Positions 24,534-32,592 of a DNA stretch of 64,000 bases are shown here, piece by piece. How positions within the stretch are numbered: the stretch's first letter is position 1; each line of letters starts with the position of its first letter. Both the position numbers and the translations under genes were made by a program. The notes beneath the pieces were generated by a model. The model worked only from the letters and a program-made list of their open reading frames with translations. It made no database searches and was not told where the DNA came from. Origin of the DNA: CAVQGZ01 sp963712175 (GTDB lineage Bacteria > Actinomycetota > Actinomycetes > Jiangellales > Jiangellaceae); NCBI GenBank assembly GCA_963712175.1, contig CAVQGZ010000009.1, positions 1 through 64,000 of the forward strand. The letters run 5' to 3'.

Positions 24534-25556
24534 TCAGAGCAGCCCGACCTCCTCGAGCATGGTGATCGTCTCACCCAATGCGTCGAGGTCACCCAGGTCG
24601 ATGTCCGGTCCCTCGACGGACTCCAGGGCAGGCAGGCCGGCTGCCGGCTCCACGGTGCTGACCAGCGGGTACTCGAACGTCTCGGTGGCGAAGAACGTCT
24701 GGGCATCGTCGCTGAGCAGGTACTGCACGAACTGCGCCGCCTCGTCGGGCTGGTCGCTGCCGGCGATGGGCGCGACGCCGGCCACGTTCACCAACGAACC
24801 AGGGTCTCCGCCGTCGAGGAAGGCGAGCCGTGAGGGAACGTCGGCCTCGCCGACCTCGGCGACCTTGCGGAACCAGTAGTAGTGGTTGATGAGACCAGCC
24901 GAGACGACGCCGTCGTCGACCGCGTCCAGAATCGGGGTGTTGCCCTCGAACACCTCCGCGTCGTTGGCCACCATTCCCTCGAGCCACGCCCGCGCGGCCT
25001 CGTCGCCCTCGGCCACCCGGTACCCGGTGACGAAGGCCTGGAACGACGCGTTCGTCGGAGCCAACCCGACCTCACCGGCCCAGCGGGGGTCGGTCAGGTC
25101 GTCGACCGACCCGGGCACCTCGTCGTCGGACACCTTGCCGGGGTCGTAGACGACGACGCGGGCCCGACCCGAGACGCCGACCCACGAGCCGTCACCGGCC
25201 CGGTACTGCCCGGGGACGAGGTCGAGCACGGCCGCATCGACCTGCCCGGTGAGGCCTGCCTTCGCCACGGCACCCAGCGCGCCGGCGTCCTGGGAGAAGA
25301 AGACGTCGGCCACGGTGCGCTCGCCCTCGTCGATGATCTGGCTGGCCAGCGTGGCGCTGTCGGCGTACCGCACCTCGACCTCGACCCCGGTCTGCTCGGT
25401 GAATGCCGTGATCACCGGCTGGACAAGCTCCTCAGACCGGCCCGAGTACACGGTGAGGGCCTCGCCGCCCTGTGCCGCCGAGCAGCCTGGAAGGGCGAGG
25501 GCAGCCGCCGCAAGCAGCACGGGGACCAGCGCCCTACCTTTTGTCAACACACCCAT
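24534..25556 (-). CDS. Fe(III) ABC transporter substrate-binding lipoprotein, FbpA-like
   Basis: 340 aa with a signal peptide and lipobox LPGC, lipidated Cys at residue 25. Mature protein: EALTVYSGRSEELVQPVITAF is the usual start of the FbpA/SfuA family; YYWFRKV near residue 235 is at the iron-binding tyrosine pair. It captures ferric iron outside the membrane and delivers it to FbpB/FbpC. The start codon lies 8 bp after a DtxR box, so the mRNA may be leaderless. Expected to be repressed when iron is plentiful. Confidence 0.92.
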   Translation of the reverse strand: MGVLTKGRALVPVLLAAAALALPGCSAAQGGEALTVYSGRSEELVQPVITAFTEQTGVEVEVRYADSATLASQIIDEGERTVADVFFSQDAGALGAVAKAGLTGQVDAAVLDLVPGQYRAGDGSWVGVSGRARVVVYDPGKVSDDEVPGSVDDLTDPRWAGEVGLAPTNASFQAFVTGYRVAEGDEAARAWLEGMVANDAEVFEGNTPILDAVDDGVVSAGLINHYYWFRKVAEVGEADVPSRLAFLDGGDPGSLVNVAGVAPIAGSDQPDEAAQFVQYLLSDDAQTFFATETFEYPLVSTVEPAAGLPALESVEGPDIDLGDLDALGETITMLEEVGLL

Positions 25557-25563
25557 ACCATAA

Positions 25564-25582
25564 TTAGGTAAGCCTTACCTAG
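25564..25582 (-). promoter_or_regulatory. DtxR/IdeR iron box over the fbpA promoter
   Basis: TTAGGTAAGCCTTACCTAG is a 19-bp palindrome with one mismatch and matches the DtxR/IdeR consensus (TTAGGTTAGGCTAACCTAA) at most positions. On the minus strand TTGGCT (-35) and TATGGT (-10) can be placed 17 bp apart with the box between them, so holo-repressor would block RNA polymerase. The predicted start site lies next to the fbpA start codon, which would give a leaderless mRNA. Only fbpA lies close by; the divergent gene at 25630 is 47 bp away. Confidence 0.75.
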
Positions 25583-25629
25583 CCAAATTCTCGCGGACGG
25601 ACGCGGCCTCCTCGTGCCACGATGGTGGC

Positions 25630-26460
25630 GTGGACGAGATGACCCCAGATGCGCGCGCGCCCGTCGAGATTGCCGTGCCGTGGCCGGAGAGCGACGACCC
25701 CCAGGTTCGAGTGAGCGCCGGCGCGTGTCGCCTGCGAGTGCACTCCTCGAGCGAGGACGCCCTGGTCACGGGTAGCTACGACGACCCGACCGGAACGCTT
25801 CCACTGACCGTGACCGAGGAGTACGGCACCGTCCGGGTGTCTCAGCAGGCTCGCCTGAGCGATGTCCGGGGCTTCAAGGCCGCAGTGCCGACGCTCGACC
25901 TGGGGCTGGGTGTCGGCCGCCGCCTGTCGCTTCACCTGGCGACTGGCGCGTCGGACGTCCACCTGGACCTCGGGGGACTCGGCCTGCGGGTGGTGTCACT
26001 GCGGATGGGAGCCGGCAGCGCCACCATCACGTTCGACTCGCCGGTGACCGGCGCCCTCGAGAGGCTCGAGTGCGAGGCCGGGGCCGCGAGCGTCTCCGTC
26101 ACAGGTCTTGGCAACGCCAGCCCGGAGCAGGCCACCGTCGTCGGTGGGGCGGCGAGCTACGACCTCTCGTTCGACGGAGCGCTGACGCGCGACGTCAACG
26201 CCAAGGTGACCACGGCGGGCGCCAACGTGGTGGTCCGGATCCCCGAGAGTACGGCCGCCCGGGTCGGGATCGTGTCCGTGCTCGCCGGCCTCACCGTCCG
26301 TGACGGGTTCCAGACGTGGGAGGACTCCTACTGGACGCAGGCAGGGGCCGATGGCGTCCGACCGCTCCTGTCCGTCGACACCAGCATCACGCTGGGTGGA
26401 CTGGAGCTGATCGCGACGAGCGACGTGGAGCCGCCGGGAATCGAACCCGGGTCCCGTTGA
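25630..26460 (+). CDS. DUF4097-like beta-strand repeat protein
   Basis: 276 aa from GTG 25630. From about residue 20 it is almost all short alternating beta strands (VRVSAGACRLRVHSS, GSATITFDSP, AASVSVTGLGNASPEQATVVGGAASYDLSF) that resemble the right-handed stacked sheets of DUF4097 (LiaF/adhesin-like) proteins. No signal peptide or membrane segment is seen. Function unknown; such domains often sit in envelope-stress proteins. Its last 35 bases, including the stop, overlap the 3' end of the tmRNA gene on the other strand, so its final residues (EPPGIEPGSR) are antisense of the tmRNA T-arm. Confidence 0.75.
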   Translation: MDEMTPDARAPVEIAVPWPESDDPQVRVSAGACRLRVHSSSEDALVTGSYDDPTGTLPLTVTEEYGTVRVSQQARLSDVRGFKAAVPTLDLGLGVGRRLSLHLATGASDVHLDLGGLGLRVVSLRMGAGSATITFDSPVTGALERLECEAGAASVSVTGLGNASPEQATVVGGAASYDLSFDGALTRDVNAKVTTAGANVVVRIPESTAARVGIVSVLAGLTVRDGFQTWEDSYWTQAGADGVRPLLSVDTSITLGGLELIATSDVEPPGIEPGSR

Positions 26461-26791
26461 GCCGTCACCGGTCTTCTCCGTGCGCAGTCACGTTGGTGTG
26501 GTCTCAGCTACTCCGCGTCGTGTGACACAACGGAGAACACAGCCCAGTCACTGTTCGATGTCCCGTCCATCCCCGTGACCGAGATGGTTGGTCAGTTCCC
26601 TGGATGACGCCAGGCACCGGGTCGGGAACTCCCCGGGCTGACGACGTTCGGGCTCGCTCAGGCGGCGAGGTCGAACGTGTTCTGCGACTTGTTGGCAGAT
26701 GTGTTTTCCGCGGCATGGTTAACGAGGTCAGCTACGGATCCTCGGCACGCTTCACCGGCTTCGACGTCAGCGGTCGAAACCGTTCGGCCCC
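26426..26791 (-). ncRNA. ssrA: Transfer-messenger RNA (tmRNA)
   Basis: 366 nt from a 5' end GGGGCCG, which pairs with CGGCTCC at the 3' end (one G-U pair), discriminator A at 26426; CCA is not encoded. The 3' tRNA-like part has the T-arm CCGGG TTCGATT CCCGG. The tag reading frame ends ...NTFDLAA then a stop at 26658-26660. The resume codon is either GCC giving ANKSQNTFDLAA or an upstream GCG giving a 17-residue tag. It rescues stalled ribosomes with SmpB, encoded 2.4 kb upstream. A TAGACT hexamer near 26820 could be the -10. The 3' end lies inside an opposing coding sequence. Confidence 0.95.
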
Positions 26792-26818
26792 TCTGTTCAG
26801 TTGTCAACACCTGCGAGT

Positions 26819-27820
26819 CTACTCGCCCTCACCCGTGTTCTCCGGCGCGATGACCTGCAGCGATCCCGTGGCTACCGGGAGGATTGCCAGGAACGTACGT
26901 CCTGGTGGCACGCCGACCTCGCTCTCACCACTGGTGAACGTCCAGGGGGCGGTCTCGGATTCCTTCGCCCACTCGATCTCGACGACCTCGCCCGCGTGCG
27001 CGAGCCACCCTGTTCCTGTGCCCTCCGTGATGTTGATCGGCACCGGGGCCCCACTCGGGTCCAGGTAGTCAGCCGTCCCCTGTGCGACCGAGAGCGCGAT
27101 GACCGTGTCGGCACTGAAGCCATCCGGGGTGGCCAGCTCGCGCGTCCATGCCCCGGAGCTCCCGACCAGGCGGGTGGCCTGCTCAGGTGAGTAGACCAGC
27201 ACGAGGTCCTCGACCGGGGTGCCGTCGGGCAGGCCCGCCGCGTCGGCGAAGTCGAAGAACGGTCCTGGCGGGCCGGGCTCGTCCAGCGCTGCGTAGGCCT
27301 CGGCGAGGTCGACGAACAGGTTGTGCGGGGCAACGCGACCAGCGTCTCGAGTGAAGCCCGGTGTCCCTTCGAACCGGGTCTCGATCCCGGCCTCGTCGAA
27401 GTCGTCGAGCGCTTCGGGCGCACCTCCGGAGGCGAGCATCACCGCACGCGCCGGTGAGACGATCCCCACGTCGCTGCTTCGAATCGAGCGGACGGGACCA
27501 ACCGTGCCCGTCACCGAGGAGTGGAAGAACACGGCCAGTCGGGTCACGCCGCCCTCGACCGGCTCCTCGACCATGATGTCGGCCTCGGCCAGCCCTGTCT
27601 GGGGCATCGCGGCGGCCACGTTGTCGACCTTGACCGTGACGACGGGGCCCTCGACGTCGACCGAGGGGTCGTCAGAGGGGAGGCCGGTCAGCGGCCAGTC
27701 GGGTCCGGGCGTCGGCAGGTCGGCATCGCCGGAGGACGTGCTGCTCGAGGAGCAGGCGGCCAGCAGAAGAACCGTCACAGCGATCACACCAGATCTGCGC
27801 ACTTGCGCAGTCTGCCTCAT
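26819..27820 (-). CDS. DUF3048 (YerB-like) lipoprotein
   Basis: 333 aa from ATG 27820 (ATGA overlap with the hydrolase stop). The N-terminus RRSGVIAVTVLLLAACSS is a lipoprotein signal with the lipobox Cys at about residue 22, followed by a Ser-rich stretch. The DUF3048 core has WPLTGLPSDD, VVTVKVDNVAAAMPQTGL, ADIMVEEPVEGGVTRLAVFF and VGPVRSIRSSDV, the most conserved part of the YerB family. It is a surface-exposed protein of unknown role. Ends 27 bp before the ssrA 5' end, so the ssrA promoter must lie in its 3' coding part. Confidence 0.9.
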   Translation of the reverse strand: MRQTAQVRRSGVIAVTVLLLAACSSSSTSSGDADLPTPGPDWPLTGLPSDDPSVDVEGPVVTVKVDNVAAAMPQTGLAEADIMVEEPVEGGVTRLAVFFHSSVTGTVGPVRSIRSSDVGIVSPARAVMLASGGAPEALDDFDEAGIETRFEGTPGFTRDAGRVAPHNLFVDLAEAYAALDEPGPPGPFFDFADAAGLPDGTPVEDLVLVYSPEQATRLVGSSGAWTRELATPDGFSADTVIALSVAQGTADYLDPSGAPVPINITEGTGTGWLAHAGEVVEIEWAKESETAPWTFTSGESEVGVPPGRTFLAILPVATGSLQVIAPENTGEGE

Positions 27821-29205
27821 GCCAGCGGCGTGGTGACGGCGACCAGCATGGCGAGTGCCGGTGCCTGGCTCAGGGCTCCGGCCAGGCCTGACCCGCCCAG
27901 CCTCGTCACTCGAGCGCCGTAGGAGCCGAACCACGGCAGCAGCACCGCCACGAGTGGAAGCAGGAGCAGCAGGAACCCCGGAGCCGCGCCGGTGAGGACA
28001 AGCACGGCGAGCACGGCGGTGACGAGCAGCCGGCCACCGAGCACGGACGGGTAGCCGACTCGGTCTCTCAGCACGAGCTCGGCCCACGAGAACAGCACGA
28101 ACGCCCCCAGGAGTGCCGCAGCGGCCGCACCGCGTGGCCCGGCCAGGCTGACCTGGGCCCAAGCGAGCTGCGCCGGGACGGCAACCGCAGCCGCGGCATA
28201 GGCGCCCAGGACCACACCTTGCCCGAACGAGCCCACGACCAGGCGCTCGCGGCGTCGTCCGACGACCCACACAAGCAGGCCTGAGATGGCCACGAACGCG
28301 GCCAGGTACCCGCCGACGAGCAGCGGCACCACCTCGGCCAGGCCGGGCAGCACCGCCAGCATCGCCCCGGCCACCAGCGCGGCGGCCGGCAGGGCCAACC
28401 ATCGGGGGACACGCGGCTGTCGGCCGGTCACCACCTCGCGGCGAGTCCGCACCACCCATGCCGACAACGGCCAGAAGAGCAGCGCCGACCCGACGTAGGC
28501 CGCGGCCACTGCCGGCATTCGCCGGTCGGGCGACACCGGCGCGCTCGTCCTCCCGAGGCGGTCGTCCAGCCATGCCACCGACGTCTGCAGGGTCTGGGTA
28601 CGAAAGAGGATCGAGATGTGCTCGGCCCCGGCCACGGTCTCGGTCTCGTAGCCCAAGGCGGCGGCCTGTGCCGCTGCGGCGCCGAAGCGCTCCGGTTCAG
28701 CGCTGCCCACCAGGAACAGCGCGTCGAGGTCGTCAGACAGGTCGTCGGCCGAGGGCAGGGACAAGGCCACGACCGGAAGCTCCTTGCTGCTCGCCGCTGC
28801 CTGCGTGACCGCCCCGGCCCCCATCGAGTGACCGAGCAGCGCCACATCGCTGACGTCCTCGCGCTGCTGCAACCACCGAGCGACGTCGGTCACCTCACCT
28901 GCGAGGTCGGCGCCCTCGAGCCCGCTGCGGTTGATGCCGTGCCCGGACAGGTCCGGCAGCGCCACCGCCCAGCCGTCACGCGCAAAGGCGATCCCGATGC
29001 CGTCCATCAGCCGACTGCTGCCCGAGAACCCATGGGCGACGACGACGCCAGGGAAGGGCCCGGTGCCCGGCGGGCGGATCAGCGAGACGGGCACTCCTGC
29101 CCCCACAACGTCCTCGCGGACGAGGCCGTCGTCCGCGCGCACCAGGCTCACCAGCCCGAGCACCATGAGCAAGGCTCCAGCCAGGGCGAGGAGTCGCGAT
29201 CTCAC
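27817..29205 (-). CDS. Alpha/beta hydrolase with C-terminal membrane domain
   Basis: 462 aa from GTG 29205, which overlaps the smpB stop (GTGA). An N-terminal hydrophobic helix is followed by an alpha/beta-hydrolase domain: VVVAHGFSGSSR near residue 50 forms the oxyanion region, and the nucleophile elbow is GHSMGAG near 110. The acid and base follow, with a probable catalytic His in AGAEHISILF near 205. From about residue 250 there are about seven to eight hydrophobic segments. This combination suggests a membrane-bound lipase/esterase facing outside; no substrate is predictable. Confidence 0.85.
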   Translation of the reverse strand: MRSRLLALAGALLMVLGLVSLVRADDGLVREDVVGAGVPVSLIRPPGTGPFPGVVVAHGFSGSSRLMDGIGIAFARDGWAVALPDLSGHGINRSGLEGADLAGEVTDVARWLQQREDVSDVALLGHSMGAGAVTQAAASSKELPVVALSLPSADDLSDDLDALFLVGSAEPERFGAAAAQAAALGYETETVAGAEHISILFRTQTLQTSVAWLDDRLGRTSAPVSPDRRMPAVAAAYVGSALLFWPLSAWVVRTRREVVTGRQPRVPRWLALPAAALVAGAMLAVLPGLAEVVPLLVGGYLAAFVAISGLLVWVVGRRRERLVVGSFGQGVVLGAYAAAAVAVPAQLAWAQVSLAGPRGAAAAALLGAFVLFSWAELVLRDRVGYPSVLGGRLLVTAVLAVLVLTGAAPGFLLLLLPLVAVLLPWFGSYGARVTRLGGSGLAGALSQAPALAMLVAVTTPLA

Positions 29206-29666
29206 CGTCGGCGACGAACAGCCCGCTCCGCCTCGCGTCGCGCGTCCCGCTCGGCCAGCGTCTGCCGCTTGTCGTACTCGCGCTTGCCGCGCCCGACCCC
29301 GATCTCGACCTTGGCGTACCCGCCGGAGAAGTACAGCGCCAACGGGATGACGGCGAAGCCCTTCTCCTGCCCCGCCTTCGCAAGCTGGCGGATCTCCTTG
29401 CGGTGCAGCAGCAGCTTCCGGGCCTGGCGCGGGGGGTGATTCGTCCATGTCCCCGACTCGTAGGCGGGTATGTGGACGTTCTGCAGCCACGCCTCGCCGT
29501 CGCGGATGCTCACGTACCCGTCGAGAAGGCTCGCCCTCCCCGCGCGCAACGACTTGACCTCCGTCCCGGACAGGACGATGCCGGCCTCGTAGGTGTCGGA
29601 GATGGCGTAGTCGTGGTGGGCACGCTTGTTCCGAGCGACCATCTGGCGCTCGTTGTCGGCTGCCAC
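29202..29666 (-). CDS. smpB: SsrA-binding protein SmpB
   Basis: 154 aa from ATG 29666. The core motifs are all present: N-terminal RQMVARNKRAHHDY, YEAGIVLSGTEVKSLR, the GEAWLQNVHIPAYE beta strand, and the Lys/Arg-rich C-terminal tail (RGKREYDKRQTLAERDARREAERAVRRRR) that reads the ribosome A site. It binds the tRNA-like part of tmRNA. Here it starts a transcript that continues through a hydrolase and DUF3048 to ssrA. It is divergent from the GlsB-like gene across 26 bp. Confidence 0.97.
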   Translation of the reverse strand: MAADNERQMVARNKRAHHDYAISDTYEAGIVLSGTEVKSLRAGRASLLDGYVSIRDGEAWLQNVHIPAYESGTWTNHPPRQARKLLLHRKEIRQLAKAGQEKGFAVIPLALYFSGGYAKVEIGVGRGKREYDKRQTLAERDARREAERAVRRRR

Positions 29667-29692
29667 AGCTCCTCCTCTGCTCCCCCTACGCT

Positions 29693-29962
29693 GTGCGGGT
29701 GCTCATTATCGCGATCATTCTGCTCGGCATGGTTGCCGGCGCCATCGCCCGCTGGATCGTGGCCAGCCTCACGACGGCCGACTTCTCCATCTCGGAGGCG
29801 TTCGCTGCAGGACTTGCGGGCTCGTTCGTCGGTGGTCTGCTGGTGAGCCTGCTGGCCGGCGACGGCTTCAGCATCAGCGCAAGCGGCATTCTCGGGTCGA
29901 CTCTTGGCGCAGCCATCATCCTTGCCGTCTGGGGCGTTGTTCGCAGCCGTCGCGCTGGCTAG
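29693..29962 (+). CDS. GlsB/YeaQ/YmgE family (transglycosylase-associated) small membrane protein
   Basis: 89 aa from GTG 29693; GTG 29699 is also possible. Three short hydrophobic segments (residues about 4-22, 36-57 and 66-82) with Gly-rich helix packing (GMVAGAIARW, GLAGSFVGGLL, GILGSTLGAAI) characterise this stress-associated family. The role is undefined. It is divergent from smpB and its stop overlaps the end of the convergent M23 gene by 4 bp. Confidence 0.8.
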   Translation: MRVLIIAIILLGMVAGAIARWIVASLTTADFSISEAFAAGLAGSFVGGLLVSLLAGDGFSISASGILGSTLGAAIILAVWGVVRSRRAG

Positions 29963-31599
29963 TAGAGGTAGTTCGCCGGGTTCGTGTGCTGACCGTTCCG
30001 GTACACCATCCAGTGCAAGTGGCAGCCTGTCGACGAGCCCGTCGTCCCGATGTAGCCCACGACGTCGCCGCGTGAGACGTACTGACCGGGGCGAACCGCG
30101 AAGCCGGACAGGTGGCTGTACGACGTGGCGAGCGGGGCACCGTTGACCCAGCCATGGTTGACCAGAACTTGGTTCCCGTAGGAGTACAGGTACCGAGCCC
30201 ACGCCACGGTTCCTGACGCCGACGCACGGACGGGGGTGCCACACGGTGCCCCGATGTCCATGCCCGAGTGGCTGTTCCAGGCACCGGTGATGGGGTGCCG
30301 GCGTCCACCATACGACGACGTCACGGGCCCGGACACCGGGCGCAGGAGTGCCCCGCTCGAGGGCGCCGGGGGCGGCGGCGGTGGTACCGGCGCCGGCGCC
30401 GGCGCGGGTACCGGCGTCGAAGGCGTAGTGGTGCGACCGCTGTTGCGCGACACGTCAGCCTGGCGCTGCCGTTCTGCCTCCAGCTGTCGCTGGCGCTCCG
30501 CCTCGGCCTGGCGACGCCGCTCTTCCTCTGCCTGTCGACGCCGCTCTTCCTCGATCCGAGCCAGCTCGGCTCCCTCGGCCTGCTGCTGGCGACGGACCTC
30601 TGCGGCGAGAGCCGCCACCTCCGCTGCGACACGATCCTGCTCCGCGCGGTACTGGCCCACCTGCTGCTCGTCCGACTGGACGGCACCAAGGGCTGACTGC
30701 CGGGCGGCGTCGCGGTTCTGAACCAGCACGCGAACGCTCTGCGCGGCGGACGCGGCAGCCTGCTCGGCCTGCGAGGCTACGGCGGCCTCCTGCTGGGCGA
30801 CGGCCTCCTGGGACTGGGCGAAGGCCAGCGCCGCTGCCGACTCCTCCCGGGCAGCAGCAGCCGCCAGTCGGGCCTCTCTGGCTCGGGCCTCGGCCTCCTG
30901 CAGGGCGACCCGCGCGTTGGCCTCGGCGGCGCGATTGTCCTGCAGATCGTCGATGACGCTGCCCTCAGCGTTGATGGCCGACTGCACGTAGGTCACGCGG
31001 GCGTTGAAGGCATCGACGCTGTCAGCCCCGAGCACCAGGGACAGGGCTTCGAGGTCGCCGAGCGCCCCACGTTGGTACGCCTCGGCAGCAACCTGGCCCA
31101 GGGAGTCCTGCTTCCCCGTGATCTCGTCGCTGAGGGCGGCGACCCGCTCCTTGGCGGCCTCGACCTCAGCCTCTGCTGCGCGAAGCTCTTCGACAGCAGC
31201 GGCCTCTCGCGCCTGAGCCGCCACCAGCTCAGCCGCCGCGCGTGCCGCCTGCGCCTGAGCACTCGCCAGGATCTCGCGTGCGCCTGCCAGCCTCTGCTGA
31301 GCGGAGGCAAGGGCCTGCTCGGCCCCAGGGATCTGGGCTTCGGCCTCGCGGAAGGCAGCGGTCGCCTCGGCGAGCTTGCTGCTCGACCGCTCGTACTCCT
31401 GGATGGCCGTGTCGATCTGCTGCTGCGTGGACGCAAGATTGCCGCGCGTGTCTTGCAGGGCCCGCTCAGCGGCCGCCTTCTGCCGTCGGATCTCGTCGAG
31501 GGATGCCGAGGCCGACACCATCGGCAGGAGGGAGAGCAACAAGGCTCCGGCGACCGACACGACAAGCAGGCGCGGTCGACGACTGGTCACCCTTGTCAC
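29959..31599 (-). CDS. M23 peptidase with coiled coil, FtsEX-linked cell-wall hydrolase (EnvC/RipC-like)
   Basis: 546 aa from GTG 31599. After a signal peptide (residues 1-33) there is a very long coiled coil (about residues 35-370, Ala/Glu/Gln-rich heptads), a Pro-rich linker (PVPAPAPAPVPPPPPPAP) and a LytM/M23 domain. Zinc ligands: His in NSHSGMDIG, Asp three residues later, and HLHW near the C-terminus. It follows ftsE-ftsX directly and would be the hydrolase activated by the FtsEX ATP switch at division, the job of EnvC-activated amidases or RipC. Downstream of its start site is a palindrome at the ribosome site. Confidence 0.9.
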   Translation of the reverse strand: MTRVTSRRPRLLVVSVAGALLLSLLPMVSASASLDEIRRQKAAAERALQDTRGNLASTQQQIDTAIQEYERSSSKLAEATAAFREAEAQIPGAEQALASAQQRLAGAREILASAQAQAARAAAELVAAQAREAAAVEELRAAEAEVEAAKERVAALSDEITGKQDSLGQVAAEAYQRGALGDLEALSLVLGADSVDAFNARVTYVQSAINAEGSVIDDLQDNRAAEANARVALQEAEARAREARLAAAAAREESAAALAFAQSQEAVAQQEAAVASQAEQAAASAAQSVRVLVQNRDAARQSALGAVQSDEQQVGQYRAEQDRVAAEVAALAAEVRRQQQAEGAELARIEEERRRQAEEERRRQAEAERQRQLEAERQRQADVSRNSGRTTTPSTPVPAPAPAPVPPPPPPAPSSGALLRPVSGPVTSSYGGRRHPITGAWNSHSGMDIGAPCGTPVRASASGTVAWARYLYSYGNQVLVNHGWVNGAPLATSYSHLSGFAVRPGQYVSRGDVVGYIGTTGSSTGCHLHWMVYRNGQHTNPANYLY

Positions 31600-31612
31600 A
31601 GGAGTCTCCTGT
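31598..31612 (-). promoter_or_regulatory. Palindrome covering the M23 gene ribosome binding site
   Basis: ACAGGAG-T-CTCCTGT (plus strand) overlaps the GTG start by two bases and contains the Shine-Dalgarno AGGAG, 6 nt before the start, paired with CTCC. In RNA this could form a small stem hiding the ribosome site; in DNA it could be an operator. The stem is short (5-7 bp) and the pairing is my reading. Confidence 0.4.
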
Positions 31613-31686
31613 CATCACCTCAGTAACACAACGGCGCGACCGTACACGGTCAGACACGCCGCGCAAAAGGAGGTGTGACGGGAGAC

Positions 31687-32589
31687 TCAGACTCGCAGGT
31701 GGCGGCGAAGCGTGATGAAGGACGCGATCGCTGCGATCCCGGTGCCCGTAAGAAGCAGGATCGGAACGATGCGCCACACGTCGACCCAGTCCACCCACGC
31801 GGTGAACCGGAACGCCGGGACGAGGATGTCCTCGATGAAGAAGGCCTGGAAGGCGACGAGCACTCCTGACGCCAGCAGGCCGCCGATCAGCCCGGCGATC
31901 GCCGCCTCGAGGATGAACGGCAGCTGGATCGACCAGTTCGACGCTCCGACGAGCCGCATGATCCCCGTCTCGCGCCGTCGCGAGAACGCTGCGACGCGAA
32001 TCGTGTTCGAGATCAGCAGAACCGCGGCGAACACCTGGACCGCAGCGATGGCGAGCGCAGCCACCTGGAACCCGTTCAGCAACCGGAAGAACCGGTCGAG
32101 CAGAGCGCGCTGGTCGACGACCTGGGCGACACCCGGCAGACCGGAGACCGAGGAGACGACGCCCTCGAACTCCTCGGGGTTCACGAGCTTGACGCGATAG
32201 GACTCCTGCAGCTGTTCGGGCGTGATGTTGTCGGCGATGGAGTCCTCGAAGCGGTCGCGGAACAGGTCGTAGGCTTCCTCCTGCGACTCGTAGAACACCT
32301 CCTCGACCTCAGGGTTGCTCTCCAGGGTGTCCAGGACGACGTCCTTCTGGTCGTCGCTGACCGCCCCTGACGCGCACGTGGCTCCCGAGTCGAACTCGTT
32401 GCAGAGGAACACCGATATCTCGATGCGGTCGTACCAGAAGTCCTTCATGGTCTCGGCCTGTGCCCTGATCAGCAGGCCGGCGCCGAACAGCGCGAGTGAG
32501 ATGGCAACGGTGACGACGACGGCGACCGTCATCGTCAGGTTGCGGCGGAGACCGGTCCCGATCTCGCTGGCCAGGTACTGCACGTGCAT
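31687..32589 (-). CDS. ftsX: Cell-division ABC permease FtsX
   Basis: 300 aa, four membrane segments: one at residues 22-43, then a large extracellular domain (about residues 45-165), then three near 175-200, 220-245 and 268-290. The external loop is the site where FtsX contacts its hydrolase partner. The FtsX signature (RRETGIMRLVGAS) is present. It begins 3 bp after ftsE; the M23 gene follows after 87 bp. Confidence 0.95.
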   Translation of the reverse strand: MHVQYLASEIGTGLRRNLTMTVAVVVTVAISLALFGAGLLIRAQAETMKDFWYDRIEISVFLCNEFDSGATCASGAVSDDQKDVVLDTLESNPEVEEVFYESQEEAYDLFRDRFEDSIADNITPEQLQESYRVKLVNPEEFEGVVSSVSGLPGVAQVVDQRALLDRFFRLLNGFQVAALAIAAVQVFAAVLLISNTIRVAAFSRRRETGIMRLVGASNWSIQLPFILEAAIAGLIGGLLASGVLVAFQAFFIEDILVPAFRFTAWVDWVDVWRIVPILLLTGTGIAAIASFITLRRHLRV

Positions 32590-32592
32590 CGG

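Noticed and set aside
26790..26815. TTGACA just upstream of ssrA as its -35 box
   Set aside because: It is only about 12-20 bp from the mature 5' end, so a -10 would fall inside the tmRNA; probably coincidental.
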